Shown: positions 54,151 through 63,724 of the stretch, one piece after another | Layout of the letters: every line of letters starts with the position of its first letter | How positions within the stretch are numbered: the first letter of the stretch is position 1 | Assembly: GCF_005519465.1 (NCBI RefSeq) | Contig: NZ_CP027858.1 | Span: 5,815,001 to 5,879,000, forward strand | Length of the DNA: 64,000 nt | Reading direction: 5' to 3' | DNA from: Streptomyces clavuligerus | Lineage (GTDB): Bacteria > Actinomycetota > Actinomycetes > Streptomycetales > Streptomycetaceae | Translations under genes and position numbers: made by a program | The notes under the pieces: generated by a model | Told to the model about the DNA's origin: nothing | Database searches by the model: none | Seen by the model: the letters and a program-made list of their open reading frames with translations, nothing else

Positions 54151-54786
54151 GTGTTCACCGGAATCGTCGAGGAACTGGGTCAGGTCACCGGCGTCGAGAC
54201 GCTCGGCGACTCCGCCCGCTTCCGACTGCGCGGCCCCCTGGTCACCGACGGCGCCCGGCACGGCGACTCCATCGCCGTCAACGGCGTCTGCCTCACCGTG
54301 GTCGACCACGGCGACGGCGAGTTCACCGCCGATGTGATGGCCGAGACCCTCAAGCGCTCCAGCCTCGGCGCCCTCGCCCCCGGCGACCGCGTCAACCTGG
54401 AGCGGCCCACACCCGTCGGCGGACGCCTCGGCGGCCATGTCGTCCAGGGCCATGTCGACGGCGTCGGCACCATCGTGGAGCGCGCCCCGTCGGAGCACTG
54501 GGAGCTGGTCACCGTCTCCCTGCCCGCCCCGCTGGCCCGCTATGTGGTGGAGAAGGGCTCCATCACCGTCGACGGCGTCAGCCTCACCGTCGTCTCCGTC
54601 GGCGAGGACCGCTTCACGGTCAGCCTGATCCCGACGACCCTCGCCCTGACCACCCTCGGCGTCAAGGGCACCGGCGACCCCGTCAACATCGAGGTCGACG
54701 TGATCGCCAAATATGTGGAGCGGCTGCTCGGCCACCGCGCCGCCGGGGCGACCGGCCCGGCGGGCGATCCGGAGGCGGCCCGGTGA
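54151..54786 (+). CDS. ribE: Riboflavin synthase alpha chain
   Basis: 211 residues with two homologous lumazine-binding barrels (about 1-95 and 96-195). It starts with FTGIVEELG, and the duplicated domains carry NGVCLTVV and DGVSLTVVS. It dismutates two dimethylribityllumazine molecules to riboflavin. The GTG abuts the ribD stop with no spacer, and the 3' end overlaps ribM by four bases. Confidence 0.95.
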   Translation: MFTGIVEELGQVTGVETLGDSARFRLRGPLVTDGARHGDSIAVNGVCLTVVDHGDGEFTADVMAETLKRSSLGALAPGDRVNLERPTPVGGRLGGHVVQGHVDGVGTIVERAPSEHWELVTVSLPAPLARYVVEKGSITVDGVSLTVVSVGEDRFTVSLIPTTLALTTLGVKGTGDPVNIEVDVIAKYVERLLGHRAAGATGPAGDPEAAR

Positions 54787-55427
54787 ACGTCTTCTCCACC
54801 CTGAACTCCGTGGCCTTCACGGCCTTCGGACAGGACATCAAGTGGTCCGACATGGTCGGCAACATCGTCGGACTGATCGCCCTGGCCCTCGGCTGGCGGC
54901 GCTCCATCTGGACCTGGCCCGCCCAGCTCCTCTCCGGCCTCGTCCTGGTGGCCGCCTACGCCTCGGCCGGACTCAGCGGCGGCGTCGGGAAACAGCTCCT
55001 GGTCATCGTGGTCGCGCTGTGGGGCTGGCACCAGTGGAGCCAGGGCCGGCGGCAGGCCCGTGACGGCTCCGTCGCCGTCCGCTTCGCGAGCCGGACCGAG
55101 CGCGCGCTGCTGGCCGGCGGCGCCGCCGTCGGCACCCTCGCGGTCGCCGGTCTCTTCCTGGCCTTCCCCTCGCTCTCCTGGAGCCCGTGGGCCGACGCCT
55201 ATATCTTCGTGGGCACCGTCGTGGCGATGATCGCCCAGGCCCGGGGGCTGGTCGAGTTCTGGTTCGCCTGGCTCCTGGTGGACCTCGTCGGCGTCCCCCT
55301 CGCGTTCAGCAGCGGTCTCGCCTTCTCCGGCATCGTCTACGTCGTCTACTTCGGACTGGTGCTGTGGGGACTGCGGGACTGGTGGCTGCGGTCCCGCACC
55401 CCGGCCCTGAAAGGAGTCCCCGCGTGA
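54783..55427 (+). CDS. ribM: Riboflavin transporter RibM (PnuC-like)
   Basis: 214 residues, about seven membrane helices of the PnuC fold (for example [51 protein letters not shown]). PnuC homologues within riboflavin operons of actinobacteria, named RibM or PnuX, import riboflavin instead of nicotinamide riboside; control by the same FMN riboswitch supports that. The GTG overlaps the ribE stop and the gene ends overlapping ribBA. Confidence 0.88.
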   Translation: MNVFSTLNSVAFTAFGQDIKWSDMVGNIVGLIALALGWRRSIWTWPAQLLSGLVLVAAYASAGLSGGVGKQLLVIVVALWGWHQWSQGRRQARDGSVAVRFASRTERALLAGGAAVGTLAVAGLFLAFPSLSWSPWADAYIFVGTVVAMIAQARGLVEFWFAWLLVDLVGVPLAFSSGLAFSGIVYVVYFGLVLWGLRDWWLRSRTPALKGVPA

Positions 55428-56824
55428 ACACCGCCCTGCCCTCCGGACCGGCTCCCGCCCGCTCCCCGGAACGATCCCCGGAACGGCCCCCTGAGCCGTC
55501 CCCGGAGCCCCGGGCCGGGGCCCCGCTCTGGTACCCCGCCGCCGACCCCGGCCCCGAGGACTTCGCCCTCGACCCCGTCGAGCAGGCCATCCGGGACATC
55601 GCCGCGGGCCGCCCCGTCGTGGTCGTCGACGACGAGAACCGCGAGAACGAGGGCGACCTCGTCATCGCCGCCGAGAAGGCGACCCCCGAGATCGTCGCGT
55701 TCATGATGAGCGAGTGCCGCGGGCTGATCTGCGCGCCCATGGAGGCCGAGGAGCTGGACCGGCTGGAACTCCCGCAGATGGTGGAGCGCAACACCGAGTC
55801 CCTCCAGACCGCCTTCACCGTCTCCGTCGACGCGAGCCGCGCCCACGGCGTGACCACCGGCATCAGCGCCGCCGACCGCTCCACCACCCTGCGGCTGCTG
55901 GCCGCCGGGGACACCGCCCCCGCCGACCTCGTCCGCCCCGGCCACATCTTCCCGCTGCGCGCCAAGCGGGGCGGGGTCCTCGTCCGCAACGGCCACACCG
56001 AGGCCGCCGTCGACCTCGCCCGGCTCGCCGGGCTGCGCCCCGCCGGGGCGATCGTGGAGATCGCGGGCGAGGACGGCCGGATGCTCCGGCTGCCCGAGCT
56101 GATCCCGTTCGCCCGCAAACACGGGCTGACGATCATCTCCATCGAGGACCTGATCGCCTACCGCCGGGCGGGCGAGCCCACCGTCGAGCGCGAGGCCGCC
56201 GTCGACCTGCCGACCTCCTTCGGCCGCTTCACCGCCTACGGCTACCGCTCCACGATCGACGGGGTCGAGCACATCGCCCTCGTCCACGGCGACATCGGCG
56301 ACGGCGAGGACGTCCTCGTCCGGCTCCACTCCGAGTGCCTCACCGGCGACATCTTCCACTCGCTGCGCTGCGACTGCGGACCCCAGCTCCACGCCTCCAT
56401 GGACCACATCACCCGCGCCGGACGCGGTGTCGTGGTCTATCTCCGCGGCCACGAGGGCCGGGGCATCGGCCTGCTGCCCAAGCTGCGCGCGTACGAACTC
56501 CAGGAGCGCGGCCGGGACACCCTGGACGCCAATCTGGAGCTGGGGCTCCCCGCCGACGCCCGGGACTACGCCGCCGGGGCCCAGATCCTCGCCGACCTCG
56601 GGGTGCACAGCCTCCGGCTGATCACCAACAACCCCGACAAGGTCACCGCGCTCGCCCGGCACGGTCTCACCGTCCACGGCCGGGAGCGGCTGCCCGTCCA
56701 GGCGGGCGAACACAATCTGCGCTATCTGCGCACCAAACGGGACCGGATGGGCCATGAGCTGCCGGACCTCGACACCGAACACCCGCACCACCCCACCCGA
56801 CCGCACCACCGAGGAGAAGCGTGA
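55424..56824 (+). CDS. ribBA: Bifunctional DHBP synthase/GTP cyclohydrolase II
   Basis: 466 residues. A Pro/Glu-rich N-terminal tail (1-45), the 3,4-dihydroxy-2-butanone-phosphate synthase domain (about 47-255; [12 protein letters not shown]), and GTP cyclohydrolase II (about 258-450) with zinc cysteines in [15 protein letters not shown] and [10 protein letters not shown]. It makes both precursors of riboflavin. GTG 55424 overlaps the ribM stop; the stop overlaps ribH. Confidence 0.95.
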   Translation: MNTALPSGPAPARSPERSPERPPEPSPEPRAGAPLWYPAADPGPEDFALDPVEQAIRDIAAGRPVVVVDDENRENEGDLVIAAEKATPEIVAFMMSECRGLICAPMEAEELDRLELPQMVERNTESLQTAFTVSVDASRAHGVTTGISAADRSTTLRLLAAGDTAPADLVRPGHIFPLRAKRGGVLVRNGHTEAAVDLARLAGLRPAGAIVEIAGEDGRMLRLPELIPFARKHGLTIISIEDLIAYRRAGEPTVEREAAVDLPTSFGRFTAYGYRSTIDGVEHIALVHGDIGDGEDVLVRLHSECLTGDIFHSLRCDCGPQLHASMDHITRAGRGVVVYLRGHEGRGIGLLPKLRAYELQERGRDTLDANLELGLPADARDYAAGAQILADLGVHSLRLITNNPDKVTALARHGLTVHGRERLPVQAGEHNLRYLRTKRDRMGHELPDLDTEHPHHPTRPHHRGEA

Positions 56825-57306
56825 GCGGCAACGGCGCACCCGAACTGTCGGTACGCAACTGCGGCGACCTCCGTGTCGCCGTGATCGCTGCCCTGTGGCA
56901 CGAGAAGATCATGGACGGGCTCGTCGACGGGGCCCTGCGCGCCCTGCGGGAGCTGGGCATCGACGAGCCGACCCTGCTGAGGGTCCCCGGGAGCTTCGAG
57001 CTTCCCGTGGTCGCCAAGGTGCTCGCCGGACGCGGCTATGACGCCGTCGTCGCGCTCGGGGTCGTCATCCGCGGCGGCACCCCGCACTTCGACTATGTGT
57101 GTCAGGGCGTCACCCAGGGCCTGACCCAGGTGGCCGTCGACACCGGTGTCCCCGTCGGCTTCGGCGTGCTGACGTGCGACACGGAGGAACAGGCGCTCGA
57201 CCGGGCCGGCCTCGCGGGCTCCCGGGAGGACAAGGGCCACGAGGCGGTCACCGCCGCCGTCGCGACCGCCACGGCCCTGCGTTCGTTCAGCGAACCCTGG
57301 CGCTGA
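56821..57306 (+). CDS. ribH: Lumazine synthase
   Basis: 161 residues. It condenses the ribitylaminouracil and dihydroxybutanone phosphate to dimethylribityllumazine. Motifs: [11 protein letters not shown] and [12 protein letters not shown] with the catalytic histidine. The GTG overlaps the ribBA stop. Last gene of the flavin set; hisE follows after 33 bases. Confidence 0.95.
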   Translation: MSGNGAPELSVRNCGDLRVAVIAALWHEKIMDGLVDGALRALRELGIDEPTLLRVPGSFELPVVAKVLAGRGYDAVVALGVVIRGGTPHFDYVCQGVTQGLTQVAVDTGVPVGFGVLTCDTEEQALDRAGLAGSREDKGHEAVTAAVATATALRSFSEPWR

Positions 57307-57339
57307 GCGGAGCCCCCCACCCCGTACCCTGGGATCATC

Positions 57340-57612
57340 ATGGCGAACAAAACCTTCGAAGAACTCTTCGCGGAGCTTCAGCACAAGGCGGCCCACGGCG
57401 ACCCCGCCTCCTCCCGTACCGCCGAGCTGGTGGACAAGGGCGTCCACGCCATCGGCAAGAAGGTCGTCGAGGAGGCCGCCGAGGTGTGGATGGCCGCCGA
57501 GTACGAGGGCAAGGAAGCCGCCGCCGAGGAGATCTCCCAGCTCCTCTACCACGTCCAGGTGATGATGGTCGCGCGCGGGATCTCCCTCGACGACGTCTAC
57601 TCCCACCTCTGA
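57340..57612 (+). CDS. hisE: Phosphoribosyl-ATP pyrophosphatase
   Basis: 90 residues, MazG-like all-helical fold. Second step of histidine synthesis. Metal-binding acidic residues lie in [20 protein letters not shown] followed by [12 protein letters not shown] 57340. It is paired with hisG, as in many actinobacteria. Confidence 0.94.
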   Translation: MANKTFEELFAELQHKAAHGDPASSRTAELVDKGVHAIGKKVVEEAAEVWMAAEYEGKEAAAEEISQLLYHVQVMMVARGISLDDVYSHL

Positions 57613-57681
57613 TCCGCGCGCCGTCCCCGGCGCCCCGCCCCCGCCCGTCCCGCACCGATCGAGTCAAAGGAAGCCGTCCTC

Positions 57682-58530
57682 ATGCTGCGTATCGCCATTC
57701 CCAACAAGGGTTCACTCTCCGGACCTGCGTCGGCGATGCTCCATGAGGCCGGCTACCAGCAGCGCAAGGAGTCCAAGGAGCTGGTGCTGGTCGACCCGGA
57801 GAACGAGGTGGAGTTCTTCTACCTCCGCCCCCGGGACATCGCCATCTATGTCAGCTCCGGCCGCCTCGACATCGGCATCACCGGCCGTGACCTGCTGCTC
57901 GACTCCGGGGCCGAGGCCGAGGAGATCCTCCAGCTCGGCTTCGCCCGCTCCACCTTCCGCTACGCCACCCGGCCCGGCACGGCGCGGGGCGTCGCGGACT
58001 TCACCGGGATGACGGTCGCCACCTCCTACGAGGGCATCGTCGCCCAGCACCTCGCCGACAACGGCATCGACGCCTCCGTGGTCCACCTCGACGGCGCCGT
58101 CGAGACCGCCATCGAGCTGGGCGTGGCCCAGATCATCGCCGATGTCGTCGAGACCGGCACCTCACTGCGGAACGCGGGCCTCGAAGTGATCGGCGAGCCC
58201 ATCATGACCTCCGAGGCGGTCGTGATCCGCCGCACCGGCGCCGGTACCGACGACCCCAAGGTGCAGCAGTTCCTCCGCCGTCTCCAGGGCGTCCTCGTGG
58301 CCCGCTCCTACGTGATGATGGACTACGACTGCCGGGTCGAGCACCTCGAACAGGCCGTGGCGCTCACCCCCGGCCTGGAGTCCCCGACGATCTCCCCGCT
58401 CCACCACGAGGGCTGGGTCGCCGTACGGTCGATGGTCGCCGCCAAGGAGGCCCAGCGGATCATGGACGATCTGTACGAGCTGGGCGCCCGCGCGATCCTC
58501 ACCACCGCGATCCACGCCTGCCGCCTCTGA
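57682..58530 (+). CDS. hisG: ATP phosphoribosyltransferase, long form
   Basis: 282 residues, the long HisG form with a C-terminal ACT-like domain (about 210-282) for histidine feedback inhibition, so no HisZ partner is needed. First step of histidine synthesis. The PRPP-binding motif is in EIGVAQIIADVVETGTSLRN-like sequence (ELGVAQIIADVVETGTSL). AAAGGAAG lies ten bases before ATG 57682. Confidence 0.94.
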   Translation: MLRIAIPNKGSLSGPASAMLHEAGYQQRKESKELVLVDPENEVEFFYLRPRDIAIYVSSGRLDIGITGRDLLLDSGAEAEEILQLGFARSTFRYATRPGTARGVADFTGMTVATSYEGIVAQHLADNGIDASVVHLDGAVETAIELGVAQIIADVVETGTSLRNAGLEVIGEPIMTSEAVVIRRTGAGTDDPKVQQFLRRLQGVLVARSYVMMDYDCRVEHLEQAVALTPGLESPTISPLHHEGWVAVRSMVAAKEAQRIMDDLYELGARAILTTAIHACRL

Positions 58531-58544
58531 GGGACGGACCACCC

Positions 58545-59009
58545 GTGACCACCACCCCCGCACCGTCCGAGACCGGGCTGCCCACACTCCCCGTCACCTT
58601 CCGGCCCACCCGGACCCGGGTCGTCCTGCTGACCGTGGGCGCGGTGATGTTCGCCGTGATCGCCTTCGCCGGGCTGACCCTGAACCGGCTCAACCCGGGG
58701 GAGCGGATCAGCTTCGTCTTCACCGCGTTCCTCTTCCTCGGCGTCCTCTGTCTGCTGGCCCGGCCCAAGGTGGTCGCCGACGCCGACGGAGTCACGGTCG
58801 TCAACATCACCCGTGTCCGGCGTCTCGAATGGGCGGAGATCCTCCGGGTCAATCTCCGCACCGGCGACCCCTGGGTCTTCCTCGACCTGAGCGACGGCAG
58901 CAGCCTCCCGGTCCTCGGCATCCAGCCCGGAATCGCCCGTGAGCAGGCCATCAGCGACGCCCGCGCGCTGCGTGCCCTCGCCGAGTCGCGCGGCGGCGTC
59001 GAGCCGTAG
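58545..59009 (+). CDS. PH-domain membrane protein
   Basis: 154 residues. Two transmembrane helices (about 25-47 and 57-74) precede a short bacterial PH-like domain with ADGVTVVNITRVRRLEWAEI. Genes of this type follow hisG in Streptomyces; the function is unknown. GTG 58545 is 14 bases after the hisG stop, so it is likely co-transcribed. Confidence 0.75.
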   Translation: MTTTPAPSETGLPTLPVTFRPTRTRVVLLTVGAVMFAVIAFAGLTLNRLNPGERISFVFTAFLFLGVLCLLARPKVVADADGVTVVNITRVRRLEWAEILRVNLRTGDPWVFLDLSDGSSLPVLGIQPGIAREQAISDARALRALAESRGGVEP

Positions 59010-59262
59010 CCCGCGGCCGGCCGCCGGGGCGCACTCCGGGGGGCGGGCGTGCGGGGTATGCCCCGGCGCTTCCCCTGCCCCGCTCCCCCCGCCCGTGCTT
59101 AATCTGGTGGCGGTGGCGCCGAGCGCGCCCCGTCCCCTCCCGGTGCCCCGCGTGCGGCGGGGTGCCCTCCGGGGGACACCTGCGACCAGAGGAGTGACAC
59201 CCTCCGGCCATGGACGGACCGTCCGGCAGTACCCCCGCCGCCCCCCACCGGGAGGCGGCCCC

Positions 59263-60597
59263 ATGATCACCACCCTGATGCCGCTCTGCGCGGCCTGCGC
59301 CCTGATCCTCGCCAACGGATTCTTCGTCGCCGCCGAGTTCGGCCTCGTCACCGTGGAACGCCCGGACGCCGAACGCGCCGCGGCGGCGGGCGACCGCCGT
59401 GCCCTCCGGGTCGTCGAAGCACTCCGGGAACTCTCCTTCCAGCTGTCGGGCACTCAGCTCGGCATCACCCTCACCTCGCTCGCGGTCGGCATGCTCGCCC
59501 AGCCCGCGCTGCTCGGGCTGCTCGGCGGGCCGCTCACCGCCGCCGGACTGCCCGCCGGGGCCGTCGCGACGGTCGCGGTCGTCACCGGCATGCTGCTGGC
59601 CTCCGCGGTGCAGATGGTCATCGGCGAACTGGTGCCCAAGAACTGGGCCGTCTCCCGCCCGCTCCAGGTGGCCCGCTTCACCGCGGGCCCCCAACGGCTC
59701 TTCTCCGCCCTCTTCCGCCCCCTGATCACCCTGCTCAACGCCGTCGCCAACCGGATCGTACGGCTCTTCGGCGTGGAGCCCGCCGAGGAGCTGGCGTCCG
59801 CCCGGGGACCGGGGGAACTGGTCAGCCTCGCCCGGCACTCCGCGCGCGCGGGCGCGCTGGAGCAGGGCACCGCCGATCTCTTCGTCCGCACCCTGTCGCT
59901 GGGCCGGCTCACCGCGCAGCATGTGATGACCCCCCGGGTACGGACGCTCGCCCTGCACACCGACGCCACCGCCACCGACGTCCTCAACCTCACCCGGGCC
60001 ACCGGGCTCTCCCGTTTCCCCGTCTACCGGGAGGGCATCGACGACGTCGTCGGCGCCGTCCATCTGAAGGACGCGCTCGCCGTGCCCGCCCCGGCCCGGC
60101 CCCGCACCGCCGTCGGCTCCTTCGCCGCGCCGCCCCTGCTGGTCCCCGGCACCCTGCCGGTCGACCGGCTCCTGGTCCGCCTCCGCAGCGAGCAGCCCCT
60201 CGCCGTGGTCGTGGACGAGTACGGGGGCACCGCGGGCGTCGTCACCCTGGAGGACATCGTGGAGGAGTTGGTCGGCGAGGTCCGTGACGAGCACGACGCC
60301 GAGGCCGCGGACCGCCCCGAACTCGCGCCCCTGGCACCGGAGGACGGCCGTCCCGCCTGGGAGGCCGACGGGAGCTGCCGGGTGCTCACCCTGCGCCGGA
60401 TGGGCCTCGATGTGCCCGACGGCCCCTATGAGACCGTCGCCGGGCTCGTCGCCGATCTGCTGGGACGCATCCCCGCCGCCGGGGACCGCGCCGAACTGCC
60501 CGGCTGGCGGCTCTCGGTCCGCCGCGTCGACCGCTACCGGGCCGAACGGGTACGGCTGGTCCGCACCGCGGCCCCGGAGCCGGAGGCGGTGCGATGA
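59263..60597 (+). CDS. CNNM/CorC-type membrane protein, full domain set
   Basis: 444 residues. The N-terminal CNNM domain (about 1-195) has four helices with LANGFFVAAEFGLV and VIGELVPKN; a CBS pair follows (about 205-335; HVMTPRVRTLALH, DDVVGAVHLKDAL, VVDEYGGTAGVVTLEDIVEELVGE), then the C-terminal CorC/HlyC domain (about 355-430). The family is linked to magnesium efflux and is often mislabelled haemolysin. ATG 59263 with GGGAGG upstream. It overlaps the next gene by four bases. Confidence 0.9.
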   Translation: MITTLMPLCAACALILANGFFVAAEFGLVTVERPDAERAAAAGDRRALRVVEALRELSFQLSGTQLGITLTSLAVGMLAQPALLGLLGGPLTAAGLPAGAVATVAVVTGMLLASAVQMVIGELVPKNWAVSRPLQVARFTAGPQRLFSALFRPLITLLNAVANRIVRLFGVEPAEELASARGPGELVSLARHSARAGALEQGTADLFVRTLSLGRLTAQHVMTPRVRTLALHTDATATDVLNLTRATGLSRFPVYREGIDDVVGAVHLKDALAVPAPARPRTAVGSFAAPPLLVPGTLPVDRLLVRLRSEQPLAVVVDEYGGTAGVVTLEDIVEELVGEVRDEHDAEAADRPELAPLAPEDGRPAWEADGSCRVLTLRRMGLDVPDGPYETVAGLVADLLGRIPAAGDRAELPGWRLSVRRVDRYRAERVRLVRTAAPEPEAVR

Positions 60598-61775
60598 GCG
60601 CGTTCCCCCTTCTTCTCGCCGCCCTGCTGGTCCTCGCCAACGGATTCTTCGTCGGCGCCGAGTTCGCCCTGGTCTCCGTGCGCCGCAGCCAGATCGAACC
60701 CCTCGCCGCCCAGGGCTCGGCCCCCGCCCGCCGGGTGCTGTACGGCCTGGAGCACCTGCCCCGGATGATGGCGGCGGCCCAGTTCGGCATCACCGTGTGC
60801 TCGCTCACCCTCGGGGCCGTGGCCGAACCCACCGTCGCCCGGCTGCTGGAGCCCGTGTTCCAGGTCGCCGGGGTCCCGGCGGGGCTGGTCCACCCCCTGG
60901 GCTACGCCGCCGCCCTCGCCGTGGTGGTCTCGCTCCACCTGGTGATCGGGGAGATGGTGCCGAAGAACCTGGCCCTCGCCGCCCCGGAGCGCACCGCCCT
61001 CTGGTTCGGGCCCGGTCTGGTCGCCTTCGCCCGGCTCTGCCATCCGGTGACGGCCGCGTTCGGCGCCCTGGCGCGGGTGGTGCTGCGCGCTCTGGGCGTG
61101 GAGCCCCGTGAGGAGGTCGAGGCCGTCTTCACCCGGGCCCAGCTCGGGCGGCTGGTGGAGGACGCGGGCCAGGCGGGGCTGCTCGACCCCGCCGCGCAGG
61201 AGCGCCTGGGCGACGCCCTGGAGCTGGGCTGCCACCCCGTCGGCGAGGTGCTGATCGCCCGGTCCGCGCTGGTGACCGTGGACCCCTCGGTCACCCCGCG
61301 CCAGATCGAGGAGCTGACGGTGCGCACCGGCTACTCGCGCTTTCCGGTGCGCGGCGACGCCACCGGCCCCTACCGCGGGTATCTCCATGTGAAGGACGTC
61401 CTCGACCTGGAGGAGGGCGACCGGGCGGTGCCCCGGCGGGTGTGGCGGCCCATGGTCACCCTCGCCGAGGGGCTGCCCCTGGACGAGGCGCTCGCGGTGT
61501 TGCGCCGCGCGGGCGCCCATCTCGCGCAGGTGGCCGACCCCGGTGGGCGGGTCCTGGGCCTTGTGGCCCTGGAGGATGTGCTGGAGACCCTGGTGGGGGA
61601 GGTGCGTGACCCCGCGCACCACCCCAGCGCGGCCCGCTCCCCGTCCCCGGCCTCCCCGTCCCCGGCCTCCCCGTCCCCGGCCTCCCCGTCCCCGGCCTCC
61701 CCGTCCCCGGGCTCCTCGGCGACGGCTTCCCCGCCCACGGCCCGGACCACCGGGGACATCGCCCTGGTGAGCTGA
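60594..61775 (+). CDS. Second CNNM/CBS membrane protein, CorC domain missing
   Basis: 393 residues. CNNM helices with VLANGFFVGAEFALVSVRR, then CBS motifs (SALVTVDPSVTPRQIEELTV, GYLHVKDVL). The expected C-terminal CorC/HlyC domain is absent; instead the protein ends in a Ser/Pro/Ala tail encoded by a 15-bp tandem repeat. The CBS motif VDEYGGTAG of the first protein is replaced by VADPGGRVLG. It overlaps the first gene (ATGA) and probably pairs with it in a heteromeric transporter. Confidence 0.88.
   Translation: MSAFPLLLAALLVLANGFFVGAEFALVSVRRSQIEPLAAQGSAPARRVLYGLEHLPRMMAAAQFGITVCSLTLGAVAEPTVARLLEPVFQVAGVPAGLVHPLGYAAALAVVVSLHLVIGEMVPKNLALAAPERTALWFGPGLVAFARLCHPVTAAFGALARVVLRALGVEPREEVEAVFTRAQLGRLVEDAGQAGLLDPAAQERLGDALELGCHPVGEVLIARSALVTVDPSVTPRQIEELTVRTGYSRFPVRGDATGPYRGYLHVKDVLDLEEGDRAVPRRVWRPMVTLAEGLPLDEALAVLRRAGAHLAQVADPGGRVLGLVALEDVLETLVGEVRDPAHHPSAARSPSPASPSPASPSPASPSPASPSPGSSATASPPTARTTGDIALVS
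61638..61712 (+). repeat. 15-bp tandem repeat encoding an SPSPA tail
   Basis: Five head-to-tail copies of TCCCCGTCCCCGGCC, the last with one change. Because 15 is a multiple of three, changes in copy number keep the frame and only lengthen or shorten the tail. Confidence 0.9.
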
Positions 61776-61779
61776 GCCG

Positions 61780-61801
61780 CCGCCCCCGGTGCCGGGGGCG
61801 G
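61780..61801. terminator. Convergent hairpin between the CNNM and AAA genes
   Basis: CCGCCCCCGG-TG-CCGGGGGCGG, a 10-bp stem at 61780-61801, sits in the 29-base gap between the facing stop codons. Confidence 0.65.
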
Positions 61802-61804
61802 GCG

Positions 61805-63724
61805 TCAGAGCGGGGGGTCCTGCGGGCCGCGCTCCAGCGGGCCGCGGCCCGACAGGACCTCCCCGTACGCCTGCATCAGATCCGGCAGCCGCAGCGTCGA
61901 CAGATCCTCGCGTGTCGGGGTGCCCGGATACCCCGACAGCCGCAGATCGCGATAGGCGCAGCTCTTCTCGTACAGCGTGCGCAGGAACCGCCCGTTGCCC
62001 AGCTCGTCGATCCAGCGCTGATCCACCACATGGCCGCTGATGGAGCGCAGCTCGTCGACCGCCTCCTCGTCCCAGCCGTCCCCGTTCTGCGCGGCCAGGA
62101 CCTCGCCGATCGCGGTCAGCTCCAGCGGACGGTACGAGGGGAAGTCGACCCGGGTGGTGAAACGGGAGGTCAGCCCGGGGTTGGCGGTGAGCAGCCGGTC
62201 CATGCCCTCCGGATGGCCGGCGAGGATGACCACCAGGTGGTCCCGGTTGTCCTCGGCGCGCTTCAGCAGGACCTGGAGGGCCTCGTCCCCGTAGGCGTCG
62301 CCCTTGGAGTAGCCGGAGTTGGCGAGCGAGTACGCCTCGTCGACGAAGAGCACCCCGCCCAGGGCGGAGTCGATCAGCTCATTGGCCTTCACCGCCGTCT
62401 GGCCCAGGTACTCGCCCACCATGTCCGAGCGCTGGGCCTCCACCAGATGGTCGCCGCCGAGCAGTCCGAGGGCGTAGAAGACCCGGCCCAGAATCCGGGC
62501 GACGGTGGTCTTGCCGGTGCCCGGCGGGCCGGAGAAGACGAAGTGCCGTTTCGGCGGCTGCACCGGCAGCCCCTGGCCCGCGCGCAGCCGGGCCATCTCC
62601 AACTGTGCCGAAAGTGCTTTGACCTGCCGTTTCACCGGTTCCAGGCCCACCATCCGCTCCAGTTCGGACAGGGCTTCGGCGAGCAGTGCCGGATCGGTGG
62701 GACCGGAAGGGAAGAGGAGGCCCTCGCTCCGGGTGGTGGAGCGGACCCGCCGCCGGGGGGTGCCGAAGGCCGTTCCCGGGGCGACGGAGCCGGGCGGCCG
62801 GTCCTGCGGATCGCCGCCGGGGCGGGCGTCGGCGGGGCCCGGGCCCTCGCTGTCGGCCCGTTCCTCCGTGTTCTCCTGGCCGAAGCCCGCCAGTGACACC
62901 GCGAGCCCCGTCGCCCCGTCGGCGCCGTCCAGTCCGTCGAAGCCGTCCACGCCCTCTATGCCGTCGTACGCCGCGATCGCCGCCAGCCGGGCGGAGGTGT
63001 CCATGAACGCCGGGTCGATCCGGTGCACCGCCCGGTACAGCGGCAGCGCCGCCGCGCTGCGACCGGTGCCCTCGTGCGCCCGGGCCAGCCAGTACCGCAG
63101 CTCCTTGCGCTGCGGCTGCTCACTGCGGCAGCGCATCAGCGCGGCCGACAGCAGCGGTTCGGCCTGTCCGTACATCTCCAGCCGCACCCGCGCCATCCCG
63201 CCGAAGAGCCCCGCCTCGATGCCCAGGAGCTGATCGTCGACGAGCGGTTCGGTGTGCCGGACCAACTGCTCCCAGTCCTTGACCAGATAGGACCGGCAGG
63301 CGTGCAGAAAACGCACCTGGGGATCGGCGTCCACGGGCGGCAGCCCCGCCAGCGCCCGGTCCAGCTCGGCGACATGGCGGCCGTCGAGCCAGTGGGAGGC
63401 GTGGGCCAGCAGCAGGTCGCGGGGGGTCTCCAGTACCGGCTGGACCCACCAGCCCAGCCAGTACCAGGAGTTGAGGGTGCGCCGGTGGCGGGTGCGCTGC
63501 TCGCCGAAGCGGTCCCGGGAGCGGTACATCCGCAGCAGCGCGTCGGTGGTGTCCACCCGCAGCGCGTGCAGTCCGAGCCAGCCGTCGGCCATGCCCGGGT
63601 CGAGCCGGACGGCGGTGCGGAACTCGTCCTCGGCCTGGGGGTAGGCCCCCATGGTGTAGGCGTCGACGGCGCGTACCCAGGCGAGGTCGGCCGGGTCCGG
63701 TGCGCCCTGTGTGCCGCTGTCCAT
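61805..63724 (-). CDS. EccA-like TPR/AAA+ ATPase
   Basis: 639 residues from minus-strand ATG 63724. The N-terminal 240 residues form helical TPR-like repeats; an Asp/Gly-rich linker follows (VDGFDGLDGADG), then a CbxX/EccA-type AAA+ domain (about 350-620). Walker A is GPPGTGKTT, Walker B VLFVDEAYSL, with an arginine-finger region ANPGLTSRF. Mycobacterial EccA serves type VII secretion; no Esx genes are seen here. ATG 63724 with GGGGGA before it is preferred; GTG 63736 and TTG 63739 are alternatives. Confidence 0.85.
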   Translation of the reverse strand: MDSGTQGAPDPADLAWVRAVDAYTMGAYPQAEDEFRTAVRLDPGMADGWLGLHALRVDTTDALLRMYRSRDRFGEQRTRHRRTLNSWYWLGWWVQPVLETPRDLLLAHASHWLDGRHVAELDRALAGLPPVDADPQVRFLHACRSYLVKDWEQLVRHTEPLVDDQLLGIEAGLFGGMARVRLEMYGQAEPLLSAALMRCRSEQPQRKELRYWLARAHEGTGRSAAALPLYRAVHRIDPAFMDTSARLAAIAAYDGIEGVDGFDGLDGADGATGLAVSLAGFGQENTEERADSEGPGPADARPGGDPQDRPPGSVAPGTAFGTPRRRVRSTTRSEGLLFPSGPTDPALLAEALSELERMVGLEPVKRQVKALSAQLEMARLRAGQGLPVQPPKRHFVFSGPPGTGKTTVARILGRVFYALGLLGGDHLVEAQRSDMVGEYLGQTAVKANELIDSALGGVLFVDEAYSLANSGYSKGDAYGDEALQVLLKRAEDNRDHLVVILAGHPEGMDRLLTANPGLTSRFTTRVDFPSYRPLELTAIGEVLAAQNGDGWDEEAVDELRSISGHVVDQRWIDELGNGRFLRTLYEKSCAYRDLRLSGYPGTPTREDLSTLRLPDLMQAYGEVLSGRGPLERGPQDPPL

